Assembly: GCA_900298995.1 (NCBI GenBank)
Contig: OMIC01000040.1
Coordinates: 124,001-188,000 of the forward strand
DNA from: Hyphomicrobiaceae bacterium
GTDB lineage: Bacteria; Pseudomonadota; Alphaproteobacteria; Rhizobiales; Aestuariivirgaceae
DNA length: 64,000 bases
Direction: 5' to 3'
This document shows, one piece after another, positions 56,936-64,000 of this stretch. Position 1 is the first letter of the stretch; each line of letters begins with the position of its first letter. The notes below the pieces were generated by a model that was not told the DNA's origin, made no database searches, and was given only the letters and a program-made list of their open reading frames with translations. A program made the position numbers and the translations under genes.

Positions 56936-58087
56936 TCAATAAGACCTCGGCAGGCCCAGCACATGCTCGGCCAGGTACGACAGGATCAGGTTGGTGGAAA
57001 TCGGCGCCACCTGATAGAGCCGCGTCTCGCGGAACTTGCGCTCGATATCGAAATCCTCCGCAAAGCCATAGCCGCCATGAGTCTGGATGGCGACATTGGC
57101 GGCCTCGAAGCTGGCATCTGCTGCGAGCATCTTGGCCATGTTGGCTTCGGCCCCGCAGGGTTCACCGGCTTCGAAGCGACGGATGGCGTCCTCCACCATC
57201 AGGCGGGCTGCGCGCATGCCGGCATAGACCCGCGCGATCGGGAACTGGACGCCCTGATTCTGGCCGATGGGGCGTCCGAAGACCACGCGGTCCCTGGCAT
57301 AGGCAGTCGATGCCTCGATGAACCAGCGGGCATCGCCCACGCATTCGGCAGCAATCAGGATGCGCTCGGCATTCATGCCCGAGAGAATGTAGCGGAACCC
57401 CTCGCCTTCCGCCCCGATCAGGTTTTCCGCCGGAACCGGCACATCATCGAAGCCGATGGTGGTGGTGGCATGGTTCATCATGGTGCGGATGGGATCGATG
57501 CTGAGGCCGTTGCCGCGGGCCTCGCGCATGTCGACGAGAAACAGCGAAAGCCCGTCGGTTCGGCGCGCACCTGCGTCCGGAAGCGCGGTCCGGGCAAGCA
57601 GGATCATGAGGTCGGAGTGGGCGGCCCGGCTCGTCCAGATCTTCCGTCCCCGGATGATATAGCGCCCGCCATCGCGGCGCGCGGTGGTGGTGATGGCGGC
57701 GGTGTCGGTGCCGCTGTCCGGTTCGGTGACGGCGAAGGCCTGAAGGCGCAGATCACCTGCGGCGATGGCCGGCAGATAACGGCGCTTCTGGGCGTCACTG
57801 CCATGGCGGAGAAGCGTTGCCATCACATACATCTGCGCATGACAGCCCGCGCCGTTGCAGCCTGCGGCCTGGATCTCCTCGAGAATGGCTGCCGCGGCGC
57901 CGAGCGGAAGGCCAGCGCCGCCATAGTCAGCCGGAATGAGGACGGCGAGAAAGCCTGCCCGTGTCAGTTCATCCACGAAGGCCGTGGGATAGGCACGCTC
58001 CCGGTCAAGCGCGCGCCAGTATTCGCCGGGGTAGCGCGCGCACAGCTTGCGCACGGCCTCGCGGATGTCGGCATGGGTTTCGGGCAT
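56936..58087 (-). CDS. Acyl-CoA dehydrogenase (classic length)
   Basis: A 383-residue FAD enzyme. Blocks are FAVTEPDSGTDTAAI (FAD/substrate), KIWTSRA, MNAERILIAAECVG and THGGYGFAEDFDIER with the C-terminal catalytic region. Genes for MaoC-like hydratases beside acyl-CoA dehydrogenases usually act in breakdown of branched or dicarboxylic acyl-CoAs. It lies upstream of the MaoC-like gene with no gap and 14 bases after the isomerase gene's stop. Confidence 0.92.
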   Translation of the reverse strand: MPETHADIREAVRKLCARYPGEYWRALDRERAYPTAFVDELTRAGFLAVLIPADYGGAGLPLGAAAAILEEIQAAGCNGAGCHAQMYVMATLLRHGSDAQKRRYLPAIAAGDLRLQAFAVTEPDSGTDTAAITTTARRDGGRYIIRGRKIWTSRAAHSDLMILLARTALPDAGARRTDGLSLFLVDMREARGNGLSIDPIRTMMNHATTTIGFDDVPVPAENLIGAEGEGFRYILSGMNAERILIAAECVGDARWFIEASTAYARDRVVFGRPIGQNQGVQFPIARVYAGMRAARLMVEDAIRRFEAGEPCGAEANMAKMLAADASFEAANVAIQTHGGYGFAEDFDIERKFRETRLYQVAPISTNLILSYLAEHVLGLPRSY

Positions 58088-58101
58088 GGGCGCGGCGGGG
58101 T

Positions 58102-58539
58102 TCAGCGCGCACCGTCGAGCCGGTTGATCGCCTCGACATTGGCGGCCGACGGCCCCTCGGGATCGAAAGCCGAGGCCAGCCAGGTATCGACGATGGCCTT
58201 GGCCAGTTCCGGGCCTATGACGCGTGCGCCCATGGTGATGATCTGGGCGTTGTTGGACTTGGCAGCACGCTCGGCGGAGTAGGTGTCATGGGTGAGCGCG
58301 GCGCGGATGCCGGGCACCTTGTTGGCGGCAATGCAGACGCCGATACCCGTGCCGCAGATCAGGATGCCGCGCTCGAAGGCGCCATCCTTCACCCGATGGG
58401 CAAGATGCGCGGCAAGATCGGCATAAAACCCGCTTTCACTGAGGTTCGAGACGTCATGCGCCGGCTTCGACCGGAGATGCGCCTCGATGACGTCGAGAAG
58501 CGGTTTTCCGGCGCTGTCGGCGCCAACGGCAATCTTCAT
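58102..58539 (-). CDS. rpiB: RpiB/LacAB-family sugar-phosphate isomerase
   Basis: A 145-residue isomerase of the RpiB family. It begins [12 protein letters not shown], has the catalytic loop [21 protein letters not shown] with the active cysteine, and ends with the normal helix. RpiB-type proteins act on ribose 5-phosphate, allose 6-phosphate or tetrose phosphates such as erythrulose 4-phosphate in Rhizobiales. Which sugar is used is not clear here. The gene is divergent from the MarR-type regulator. Confidence 0.9.
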   Translation of the reverse strand: MKIAVGADSAGKPLLDVIEAHLRSKPAHDVSNLSESGFYADLAAHLAHRVKDGAFERGILICGTGIGVCIAANKVPGIRAALTHDTYSAERAAKSNNAQIITMGARVIGPELAKAIVDTWLASAFDPEGPSAANVEAINRLDGAR

Positions 58540-58547
58540 CTGTCGTC

Positions 58548-58564
58548 TCCCGGAGTATCCGGGA
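58548..58564. promoter_or_regulatory. Inverted repeat in the rpiB-marR intergenic region
   Basis: TCCCGG-AGTAT-CCGGGA is a perfect 6-base inverted repeat 9 bases upstream of the rpiB start, in the 128-base divergent region. It may be a binding site of the MarR-type regulator or just a hairpin in the rpiB leader. Confidence 0.35.
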
Positions 58565-58667
58565 TTGTGCTTATCCGAGAACGCCACCCTCCTGCAACAC
58601 GGCCAAGGCCCAGGTGACCGGACCAGTTTCCGCTCGCGTGGAGGGCGTCTTTGTGAAACCATGAGGT

Positions 58668-59258
58668 ATGAGCGATGGCGAAGCAGAGACAGCCGAGGGC
58701 CGGATGATCGCCTGGCCGCTGGAGCGGCTGGCCCGCCTCATGCGGGCGCGCGAGCACCGGGATGGGATCAACCCCGCGCAACGGGAGGCGTTGCGCTATC
58801 TTGGCCGCGCCAACCGCTTCTCCAACGCGCCGGTAGCGCTCTCGCGCTATCTGGGCGCCACCAAGGGCACGATTTCCCAGACGGTGAAGGCGCTGGAGCG
58901 CAAGGGTTTCATCAGCAAGGCGGCGCGCAGCGGCAACAGCAAGTCCATCGCGCTGTGTCTGACGGCGAAGGGCATGGCGGCCCTTGAGCACGATCCCTGG
59001 GCAGCGCTTGCCGACGCCAGCAGCGTGCTGGGCGGCAAGACGCGACGGCGCATGCAGCGCGGGCTCGACGACATGCTCCGGGCCGAACTGGCGCGCGAGG
59101 GTCTGCCGAGTTTCGGCGTCTACGCCTCCTGCAGGTTCTTCCGCGAGAACGGCGGCCTGGCGCCGGGCGAGGGTCTGCATCGCTGCATGGTCTATGACGC
59201 CGACCTCACGGTTGCGGAGGCGGGTCAGATCTGCGCAGCCCATACACCGAAAGCCTAG
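58668..59258 (+). CDS. MarR-family transcriptional regulator with C-terminal cysteine motif
   Basis: A 196-residue regulator. Residues about 35-105 form the winged helix ([26 protein letters not shown]). After about residue 145 there is an extra tail with CRFF, HRCMVY and QICAAH, three cysteines plus histidines that could bind metal or sense oxidation. The rest resembles MarR proteins with a similar Cys-rich tail in alphaproteobacteria. The target is unknown; the divergent rpiB/acyl-CoA dehydrogenase/MaoC cluster is the natural candidate. Confidence 0.85.
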   Translation: MSDGEAETAEGRMIAWPLERLARLMRAREHRDGINPAQREALRYLGRANRFSNAPVALSRYLGATKGTISQTVKALERKGFISKAARSGNSKSIALCLTAKGMAALEHDPWAALADASSVLGGKTRRRMQRGLDDMLRAELAREGLPSFGVYASCRFFRENGGLAPGEGLHRCMVYDADLTVAEAGQICAAHTPKA

Positions 59259-59266
59259 GCTCCGGC

Positions 59267-60874
59267 CTATTCGGCGGCGATCTGGAAGACCGGACTGGCG
59301 GCTCTGACCTCGGCGCCTGCCGTAGCCTCGAAACGTGCGAAATTCCGCACGAACATGTCGACAAGGCGGCGCGCCATCGCGTCATAGGCGGCGGGGTCGG
59401 CCCAGGTCCGGCGCGGATCGAGGATGCTGGCGTCAACACCCTCGACCTGTTTGGGAACGGCAAAGCCGAAATGCGGGTCCGTGCGCATCGGCACGCCATC
59501 GAGGCGGCCTTCCAGCGCCGCACGCAGGAGCGCGCGGGTCACGCGGATCGGCATGCGGTGGCCCTCGCCATAGGCTCCCCCCGTCCAGCCGGTGTTGAGA
59601 AGCCAGCAAGACACGCCGTGGCGGCGGATGAGATCGCGCAGCAGATTGCCATAGACTGCAGGCTCGCGCGGAATGAAGGGGGCGCCGAAGCAGGTGGAAA
59701 AGGTGGCGGCGGGTTCGGTGACGCCGCGTTCCGTGCCGGCCACCTTGGCGGTATAGCCCGAGAGAAAGTGATACATGGCCTGGGCGGGCGTGAGTCGTGC
59801 GATGGGCGGCAGGACACCGAAGGCATCCGCCGTCAGCATGACGATGGTTCCGGGCACGGCGGCGCGTCCGGTGCGGCTGGCGTTGGCGATGGCGGTGAGC
59901 GGATAGGCGGCCCGGGTATTCTCGGTCAGGGATCCGTCCGCGAAGTCGAGGCGCCGGGTGGCCGGGTCGATCGTCACATTCTCGAGAACCGTGCCCCACA
60001 TCTGCGTGGTGGCATGGATCTGCGGCTCTGCCTCCTTCGAGAGATGGATGACCTTTGCATAGCAGCCGCCCTCGAAGTTGAAGATACCGTCCTCTGACCA
60101 GCCATGCTCGTCATCGCCGATGAGCGTGCGGCCGGGATCGGCGGAGAGCGTGGTCTTGCCCGTGCCCGAAAGACCGAAGAACACCGCGCTGTCGCCATCC
60201 GGCCCGGCGTTTGCCGCGCAGTGCATGGGCATCACCCCCCTGGCGGGGAGCAGGTAGTTGAGAACGGTGAACACCGCCTTCTTCATCTCGCCGGCATAGT
60301 GTGTGCCGCCGATCAGCACGAGGCCGTTGCTGAGATCAAGGGCGATGACAGTGTCGCTCCGGGTGCCGTGGCGGGCGGGATCGGCGCGGAAGGACGGAAG
60401 ATTGAGGATCGTGAGACCGGGCGTGAAGGCGGTGAGATCAGGCGGCACGATCAGCAGATGCCGGATGAACAGCGCATGCCAGGCCTGTTCGGTGACAACC
60501 CGCACGGAGAGCCGGTGGGCCGGATCGGCGCCGGCGGCCAGATCCTGAACATGCAGGGACTTGAGCCGTGCATGCGCCATGAAATCCTTGCGCAGGGTCT
60601 CGAAGTGCTCGCGGCTCATGGCCTTGTTGTTGTCCCACCAGATGCTGTGTTCGGTGGTGGCGTCGCGCACCACGAACTTGTCATTGGGACTTCTCCCGGT
60701 GTGCTGGCCGGTGGTGACCGCCAGACCGCCGCCTTCGGCGACAAGCCCTTCGCCCTGGGCGGCCGCCTCCTGATAGAGCGCAGCAGCCGGGGCATTCCAC
60801 GAGATCCGTGATGCCCAGGTGAGCCCGAGCTCGGCCAGCTGGCTGCGGATGAGGGCGTCGGCGGCAATGTCCAT
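59267..60874 (-). CDS. pckA: Phosphoenolpyruvate carboxykinase (ATP)
   Basis: A 535-residue enzyme converting oxaloacetate to phosphoenolpyruvate for gluconeogenesis. Phosphate-binding motif [14 protein letters not shown], metal site [11 protein letters not shown] and the [10 protein letters not shown] motif are clear, with [13 protein letters not shown] near the start. The length is usual. It is transcribed from a promoter at 60961-60988. Next to chvI/chvG it fits the common Rhizobiales order, where ChvI controls pckA. Confidence 0.97.
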   Translation of the reverse strand: MDIAADALIRSQLAELGLTWASRISWNAPAAALYQEAAAQGEGLVAEGGGLAVTTGQHTGRSPNDKFVVRDATTEHSIWWDNNKAMSREHFETLRKDFMAHARLKSLHVQDLAAGADPAHRLSVRVVTEQAWHALFIRHLLIVPPDLTAFTPGLTILNLPSFRADPARHGTRSDTVIALDLSNGLVLIGGTHYAGEMKKAVFTVLNYLLPARGVMPMHCAANAGPDGDSAVFFGLSGTGKTTLSADPGRTLIGDDEHGWSEDGIFNFEGGCYAKVIHLSKEAEPQIHATTQMWGTVLENVTIDPATRRLDFADGSLTENTRAAYPLTAIANASRTGRAAVPGTIVMLTADAFGVLPPIARLTPAQAMYHFLSGYTAKVAGTERGVTEPAATFSTCFGAPFIPREPAVYGNLLRDLIRRHGVSCWLLNTGWTGGAYGEGHRMPIRVTRALLRAALEGRLDGVPMRTDPHFGFAVPKQVEGVDASILDPRRTWADPAAYDAMARRLVDMFVRNFARFEATAGAEVRAASPVFQIAAE

Positions 60875-60957
60875 GGCAGGCTCCAGAACGGGGACAGCCC
60901 TGTTCTAGTGACCCACGCTGCGGCTCTGCAAGGAAAAAGATGATTGAAAGCTGTGTT

Positions 60958-60988
60958 TACATCATATTTTTGTGGTATCGTACATCAA
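60958..60988 (-). promoter_or_regulatory. pckA promoter with direct repeats
   Basis: On the minus strand TTGATG (60983-60988) and TATGAT (60961-60966) with a 16-base spacer. The plus strand has two TACATCA copies at 60958-60964 and 60981-60987, 23 bases apart (about two helical turns), overlapping both promoter boxes. The region is unusually A/T-rich for this genome. A response regulator such as ChvI could bind the repeats. Confidence 0.45.
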
Positions 60989-61004
60989 ATTCTGACGATA
61001 TGAA

Positions 61005-61715
61005 CTAATCCCTGCTGTCCGTCCCCAGCCGGGCAAGCAGCGCCCGCAGGGCTCCGCCGGACTGGACGGGGGGATCAAATGCGAGCCGGAGCGTGTCCGA
61101 CCCGCGCCTCAGATCGGCGCCGTCGGGGTCGATCGCCGCCATTTTCCAGCCTCCGGGCGTGGCGGCCAGCAGTTTTGCGGCATATCGCTGGATGGCGTCT
61201 TCGTGATCCGCATTCATGTGGGCAATGGCCTCTTCCTCCAGCGCTTCCATCGCATCGGCTGAGGGAAACATCTCATCGGCGGGTATCGTCTCGATGCGAC
61301 CAAACCCGGCCACCGCATGGGCGCGCGCCGGTTCCAGCCGCCAGAAGCCGAAATCGCCGAAGCCCGCATAGAGGTCCGCCGCCGGATGGCGGGCAAGATA
61401 GCGTCGCTGCACCGTCTCGGCCGGGACGCGCGAGAACTGACCCATGACCGTGACACGGGCACCCGTCAGCGCATCGCCGCCGGACGGGAGTTCGGCCACC
61501 ATCAGGCTGGCCCGCGGGCAGGCCAGGAGGTTGCGCGTGTGCCAGGCGAGGGTTGAGACGAGGATCACCGGCCAGCCGCGCACGTCGGTGGCCACATTGA
61601 CCAGCGAGGCATAGGGGCCGGCATCATCGGCATTGATGCTGGAGAGTGTGGCGGTCCGGGCCCGCCGCAGCAGACGGCGGGCATCCGCCGCACTGAAACT
61701 TCTTGCGCCGCTCAT
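61005..61715 (-). CDS. HugZ-family pyridoxamine 5'-phosphate oxidase-like protein
   Basis: A 236-residue protein with a split-barrel flavin/heme-binding fold ([18 protein letters not shown] and ASLMVAE) and a C-terminal DUF2470 domain containing [17 protein letters not shown]. HugZ-like proteins bind or degrade heme. The start at 61715 has a GAGG site. It lies between pckA and chvI, on the pckA strand and divergent from chvI, where pckA and chvI are usually adjacent. Confidence 0.88.
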   Translation of the reverse strand: MSGARSFSAADARRLLRRARTATLSSINADDAGPYASLVNVATDVRGWPVILVSTLAWHTRNLLACPRASLMVAELPSGGDALTGARVTVMGQFSRVPAETVQRRYLARHPAADLYAGFGDFGFWRLEPARAHAVAGFGRIETIPADEMFPSADAMEALEEEAIAHMNADHEDAIQRYAAKLLAATPGGWKMAAIDPDGADLRRGSDTLRLAFDPPVQSGGALRALLARLGTDSRD

Positions 61716-61812
61716 CGTCACACCTCGCAATTGTGGCCGGAAGGCCCTATCATGCCCGCCACATTTTGTTCCAGTTCCGCCCCTAGGGCAAAGGCAAGGA
61801 TACAGTCGAAGG

Positions 61813-62523
61813 ATGAACAGGAAAATGCCGACGATCGCCCTGGTGGATGACGACCGCAACATTCTGACAAGCGTGGGCATGGCGCTCGAGAACGAGGGCT
61901 ACAGCGTGCAGAAGTACAATGACGGCGCGGCCGCTCTGCAGGGGCTGCAGGACAATCCCCCGGACATGGCCATCTTCGACATCAAGATGCCGCGCATGGA
62001 CGGCATGGAGCTGTTGCGGCGCATCCGCCAGAAATCCGATCTGCCGGTCATCTTCCTGACCTCCAAGGATGACGAGATCGACGAGCTCTTCGGGCTCAAG
62101 ATGGGCGCGGATGACTTCATCAAGAAGCCCTTCTCGCAACGCCTGCTGGTGGAGCGCGTCAAGGCGGTGATGCGCCGTGTGGCGAACCGCGACACGACCC
62201 AGGCACCGCAGGAAGCCGCCAAGGTCATCGAACGCGGCAAGCTCGCCATGGATCCCGATCGCCATTCCTGCACCTGGGACGGCAAGCCGGTGACGCTGAC
62301 GGTGACCGAGTTCCTCATCCTTCAGTCGCTCGCGCAGCGGCCTGGCATCGTCAAGAGCCGCGATGCCCTGATGGATGCCGCCTATGATGACCAGGTCTAT
62401 GTCGACGACCGCACCATCGACAGCCACATCAAGCGCCTGCGCAAGAAATTCAATGCCGTCGACGCCGATTTCGACGCCATCGAGACGCTCTATGGCGTCG
62501 GCTACCGGTTCAAGGAGCAATAA
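61813..62523 (+). CDS. chvI: Response regulator ChvI
   Basis: A 236-residue OmpR-family regulator. Receiver: acidic ALVDDDRN, phospho-acceptor D56 in [11 protein letters not shown], conserved Thr in [10 protein letters not shown] and Lys in DDFIKKPF. The DNA-binding half ends with [12 protein letters not shown]. The sequence matches ChvI/ExoS-partner regulators of Rhizobiales, which control acid response, envelope polysaccharide and pckA. A longer open frame upstream is shadow. chvG follows after 25 bases. Confidence 0.95.
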   Translation: MNRKMPTIALVDDDRNILTSVGMALENEGYSVQKYNDGAAALQGLQDNPPDMAIFDIKMPRMDGMELLRRIRQKSDLPVIFLTSKDDEIDELFGLKMGADDFIKKPFSQRLLVERVKAVMRRVANRDTTQAPQEAAKVIERGKLAMDPDRHSCTWDGKPVTLTVTEFLILQSLAQRPGIVKSRDALMDAAYDDQVYVDDRTIDSHIKRLRKKFNAVDADFDAIETLYGVGYRFKEQ

Positions 62524-62548
62524 GCCCGGTGCGGGCCCCTGAGGCAGC

Positions 62549-64000
62549 ATGCACGACCAGCCGGTGATCTCCGCCGCCGACCGCGGCGACGCCGAGGACG
62601 GCGTCGAGACCGTGGCCGAGCGTCCGCTGTCACGCAAGACGGGCTGGTTCCGGCGTCTGGCCTCCCAGCGCCTGACGGCCCGCATCGTGCTGCTGAACCT
62701 GCTCGGTCTCATCATCCTGGTTGCAGGCATTCTCTATTTCAACCAGTTCCGGCAGGGCCTCATCGACGCGCGGGTTCAGAGCCTCACCACCCAGGCCCAG
62801 ATCATCGCCGCAGCGGTGTCGGGGTCCGCAACCGTCGACACCGGATCGATCGTCATCGATCCCGACTCGCTGGCCGATGCCAGCGACGAGGCGCTGGCCG
62901 AGGCCGGACAGTCGGCCGATCTCGATTTCCCGATCGATCCCGAGACCGCGGGGCCGGTGCTGAAGCGGCTGCTGGCCAACACCACCGTGCGCGCCCGTAT
63001 CATTGACAAGGACGGCAATCTCATCGTCGACAGCCGCTTCCTGTCGCCGCGCGGCGATGTGGTGCAGACCGATCTGCCGCCGCTTGACGCCGAAAGCGGC
63101 GGACCCGGGCTGCGCGCACTGTGGAACCGCGTGCTGGCGTCGGCTTTCAGCTATGATTACCCGCGACAGCTCGAATACGGGTTCGACAACGGCAAGGAGT
63201 TTCCGGAGGTGGCGGCGGCGCTCAACGGCGCCAAGGTCAGCCTGGTGCGCCTCAACGACCGGAGCCAGATCGTGGTTCTGGTCGCGGTGCCGATCCAGCG
63301 CTTCCGCGCCGTGCTGGGCGCGCTGGTGCTGTCGACGACCGGCGGCGAGATCGATGACGTGCTGCGCGCCGAGCGGCAGGTGGTGTTGATGACCTTCGGT
63401 TTCGTGGCGCTGGTGACGATCCTGCTGTCAATCCTCCTCGCCTCGACGATTGCGCTCCCGCTGCGCCGGCTCTCGGCCGCTGCCGAGCGGGTGCGCCGCG
63501 GCATCAACCGGCGTGTCGAGATTCCCGATTTCTCGGCGCGCGGCGATGAGATCGGCGATCTGTCGGGCGCGGTGCGCGACATGACCAATGCGCTCTACAG
63601 CCGCATCGCCGCCATCGAAGCCTTCGCGGCCGATGTGAGCCACGAGCTCAAGAACCCGCTGACCTCGCTGCGCAGCGCCGTGGAGACCCTGGCCTATGCG
63701 AAGAATGACGAGCAGCGCGAGCGTCTGGTCGATATCGTGAAGCATGACGTGAAGCGCCTTGACCGTCTGATCACCGACATCTCGGATGCCTCGCGGCTCG
63801 ATGCCGAACTGGCGCGCGGCGAGGCCCAGGCCTTCGACCTCTCGCAGCTTCTCGAAACGATCACCAGCTATTCCAATGACACCCGCAAGGATCATCAGGC
63901 CGAGGTGGAATTCGAGATGGCCAGGCCGCCTCAGGGCATGGACCGCGCCCAGGCCTATACGGTCATGGGGCATGATTCGCGGCTGGGCCAGGTGGTACGC
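62549..64000 (+). CDS. chvG: Sensor histidine kinase ChvG (partial, C-terminus off the window)
   Basis: 484 codons of a membrane histidine kinase, open to the right edge. TM1 spans about residues 46-65, a periplasmic sensor domain of about 210 residues follows, TM2 is near 275-300, HAMP to about 355, and the phospho-acceptor H365 lies in ADVSHELKNPLTSLR. The catalytic ATPase domain is cut off. The order chvI-chvG and the periplasmic domain size fit ChvG/ExoS, whose signal (periplasmic ExoR) is not encoded in view. Confidence 0.93.
   Translation, partial: MHDQPVISAADRGDAEDGVETVAERPLSRKTGWFRRLASQRLTARIVLLNLLGLIILVAGILYFNQFRQGLIDARVQSLTTQAQIIAAAVSGSATVDTGSIVIDPDSLADASDEALAEAGQSADLDFPIDPETAGPVLKRLLANTTVRARIIDKDGNLIVDSRFLSPRGDVVQTDLPPLDAESGGPGLRALWNRVLASAFSYDYPRQLEYGFDNGKEFPEVAAALNGAKVSLVRLNDRSQIVVLVAVPIQRFRAVLGALVLSTTGGEIDDVLRAERQVVLMTFGFVALVTILLSILLASTIALPLRRLSAAAERVRRGINRRVEIPDFSARGDEIGDLSGAVRDMTNALYSRIAAIEAFAADVSHELKNPLTSLRSAVETLAYAKNDEQRERLVDIVKHDVKRLDRLITDISDASRLDAELARGEAQAFDLSQLLETITSYSNDTRKDHQAEVEFEMARPPQGMDRAQAYTVMGHDSRLGQVVR

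Overview
The window is a GC-rich, densely coding stretch of an alphaproteobacterial chromosome, most likely from the Hyphomicrobiales (Rhizobiales). The evidence is gene order and gene content: a pckA next to a ChvI/ChvG two-component system, a dnaX-ybaB-recR cluster with the small SRP RNA just upstream, an rpmH-rnpA-yidC-yihA-argB-HAD-dapD-dapE block, and an ornithine decarboxylase behind a long structured leader as known for alphaproteobacterial speF genes. No rRNA, tRNA, insertion sequence, phage gene or CRISPR array was seen. Many genes overlap by 1-8 bases, so most of the window is organised in tight operons.

Layout. 1-3120 (minus): a xylose-type ABC importer (ATPase cut by the window edge, permease, binding protein) facing a ROK-family regulator. 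3336-11612 (plus): the ROK gene runs without a real gap into a vanadium-haloperoxidase-like PAP2 enzyme, a secreted calcium-binding repeat protein of the CRTAC1/ASPIC-UnbV type, and a ynjBCD ABC transporter with its CDP-alcohol phosphatidyltransferase partner ynjF. This seven-gene unit is the best candidate for an undescribed system. 11613-13682: ornithine decarboxylase with a long leader RNA, then a GNAT acetyltransferase. 13679-20747: a glycerol-kinase-like FGGY kinase, a split GlpA/GlpB-like flavoprotein pair and an APC permease on minus, divergent from a non-pyrrolysine MttB-family methyltransferase; this is a second candidate catabolic unit.

21021-37671 is mainly housekeeping: aminotransferase, MscL, proline iminopeptidase, RmuC, RecR, YbaB, DnaX, SRP RNA, peptide deformylase, Fmt, TruA, DapE, DapD, a HAD pyrimidine-nucleotidase-like phosphatase, ArgB, YihA, YidC, RnpA and L34. 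37910-41585 is an unusual trio: a TVP38/TMEM64 membrane protein, a mercuric-reductase-like flavoprotein and an orphan histidine kinase, each overlapping the next by 4 bases. 41703-50304 holds IF3, a PhoPQ-like two-component pair, L35, L20, PheS, PheT and glucose-6-phosphate isomerase.

50301-64000 covers central and fatty-acid metabolism: acyl-CoA dehydrogenase, L-serine dehydratase, an EamA exporter, phosphoglucomutase, a MaoC-like dehydratase with an acyl-CoA dehydrogenase, an RpiB-type isomerase facing a MarR regulator, ATP-dependent PEP carboxykinase, a HugZ-like heme/flavin protein, ChvI, and ChvG cut by the right edge. Function assignments come from motifs read by eye; no database search was possible. 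Promoters and operators are pattern matches only.
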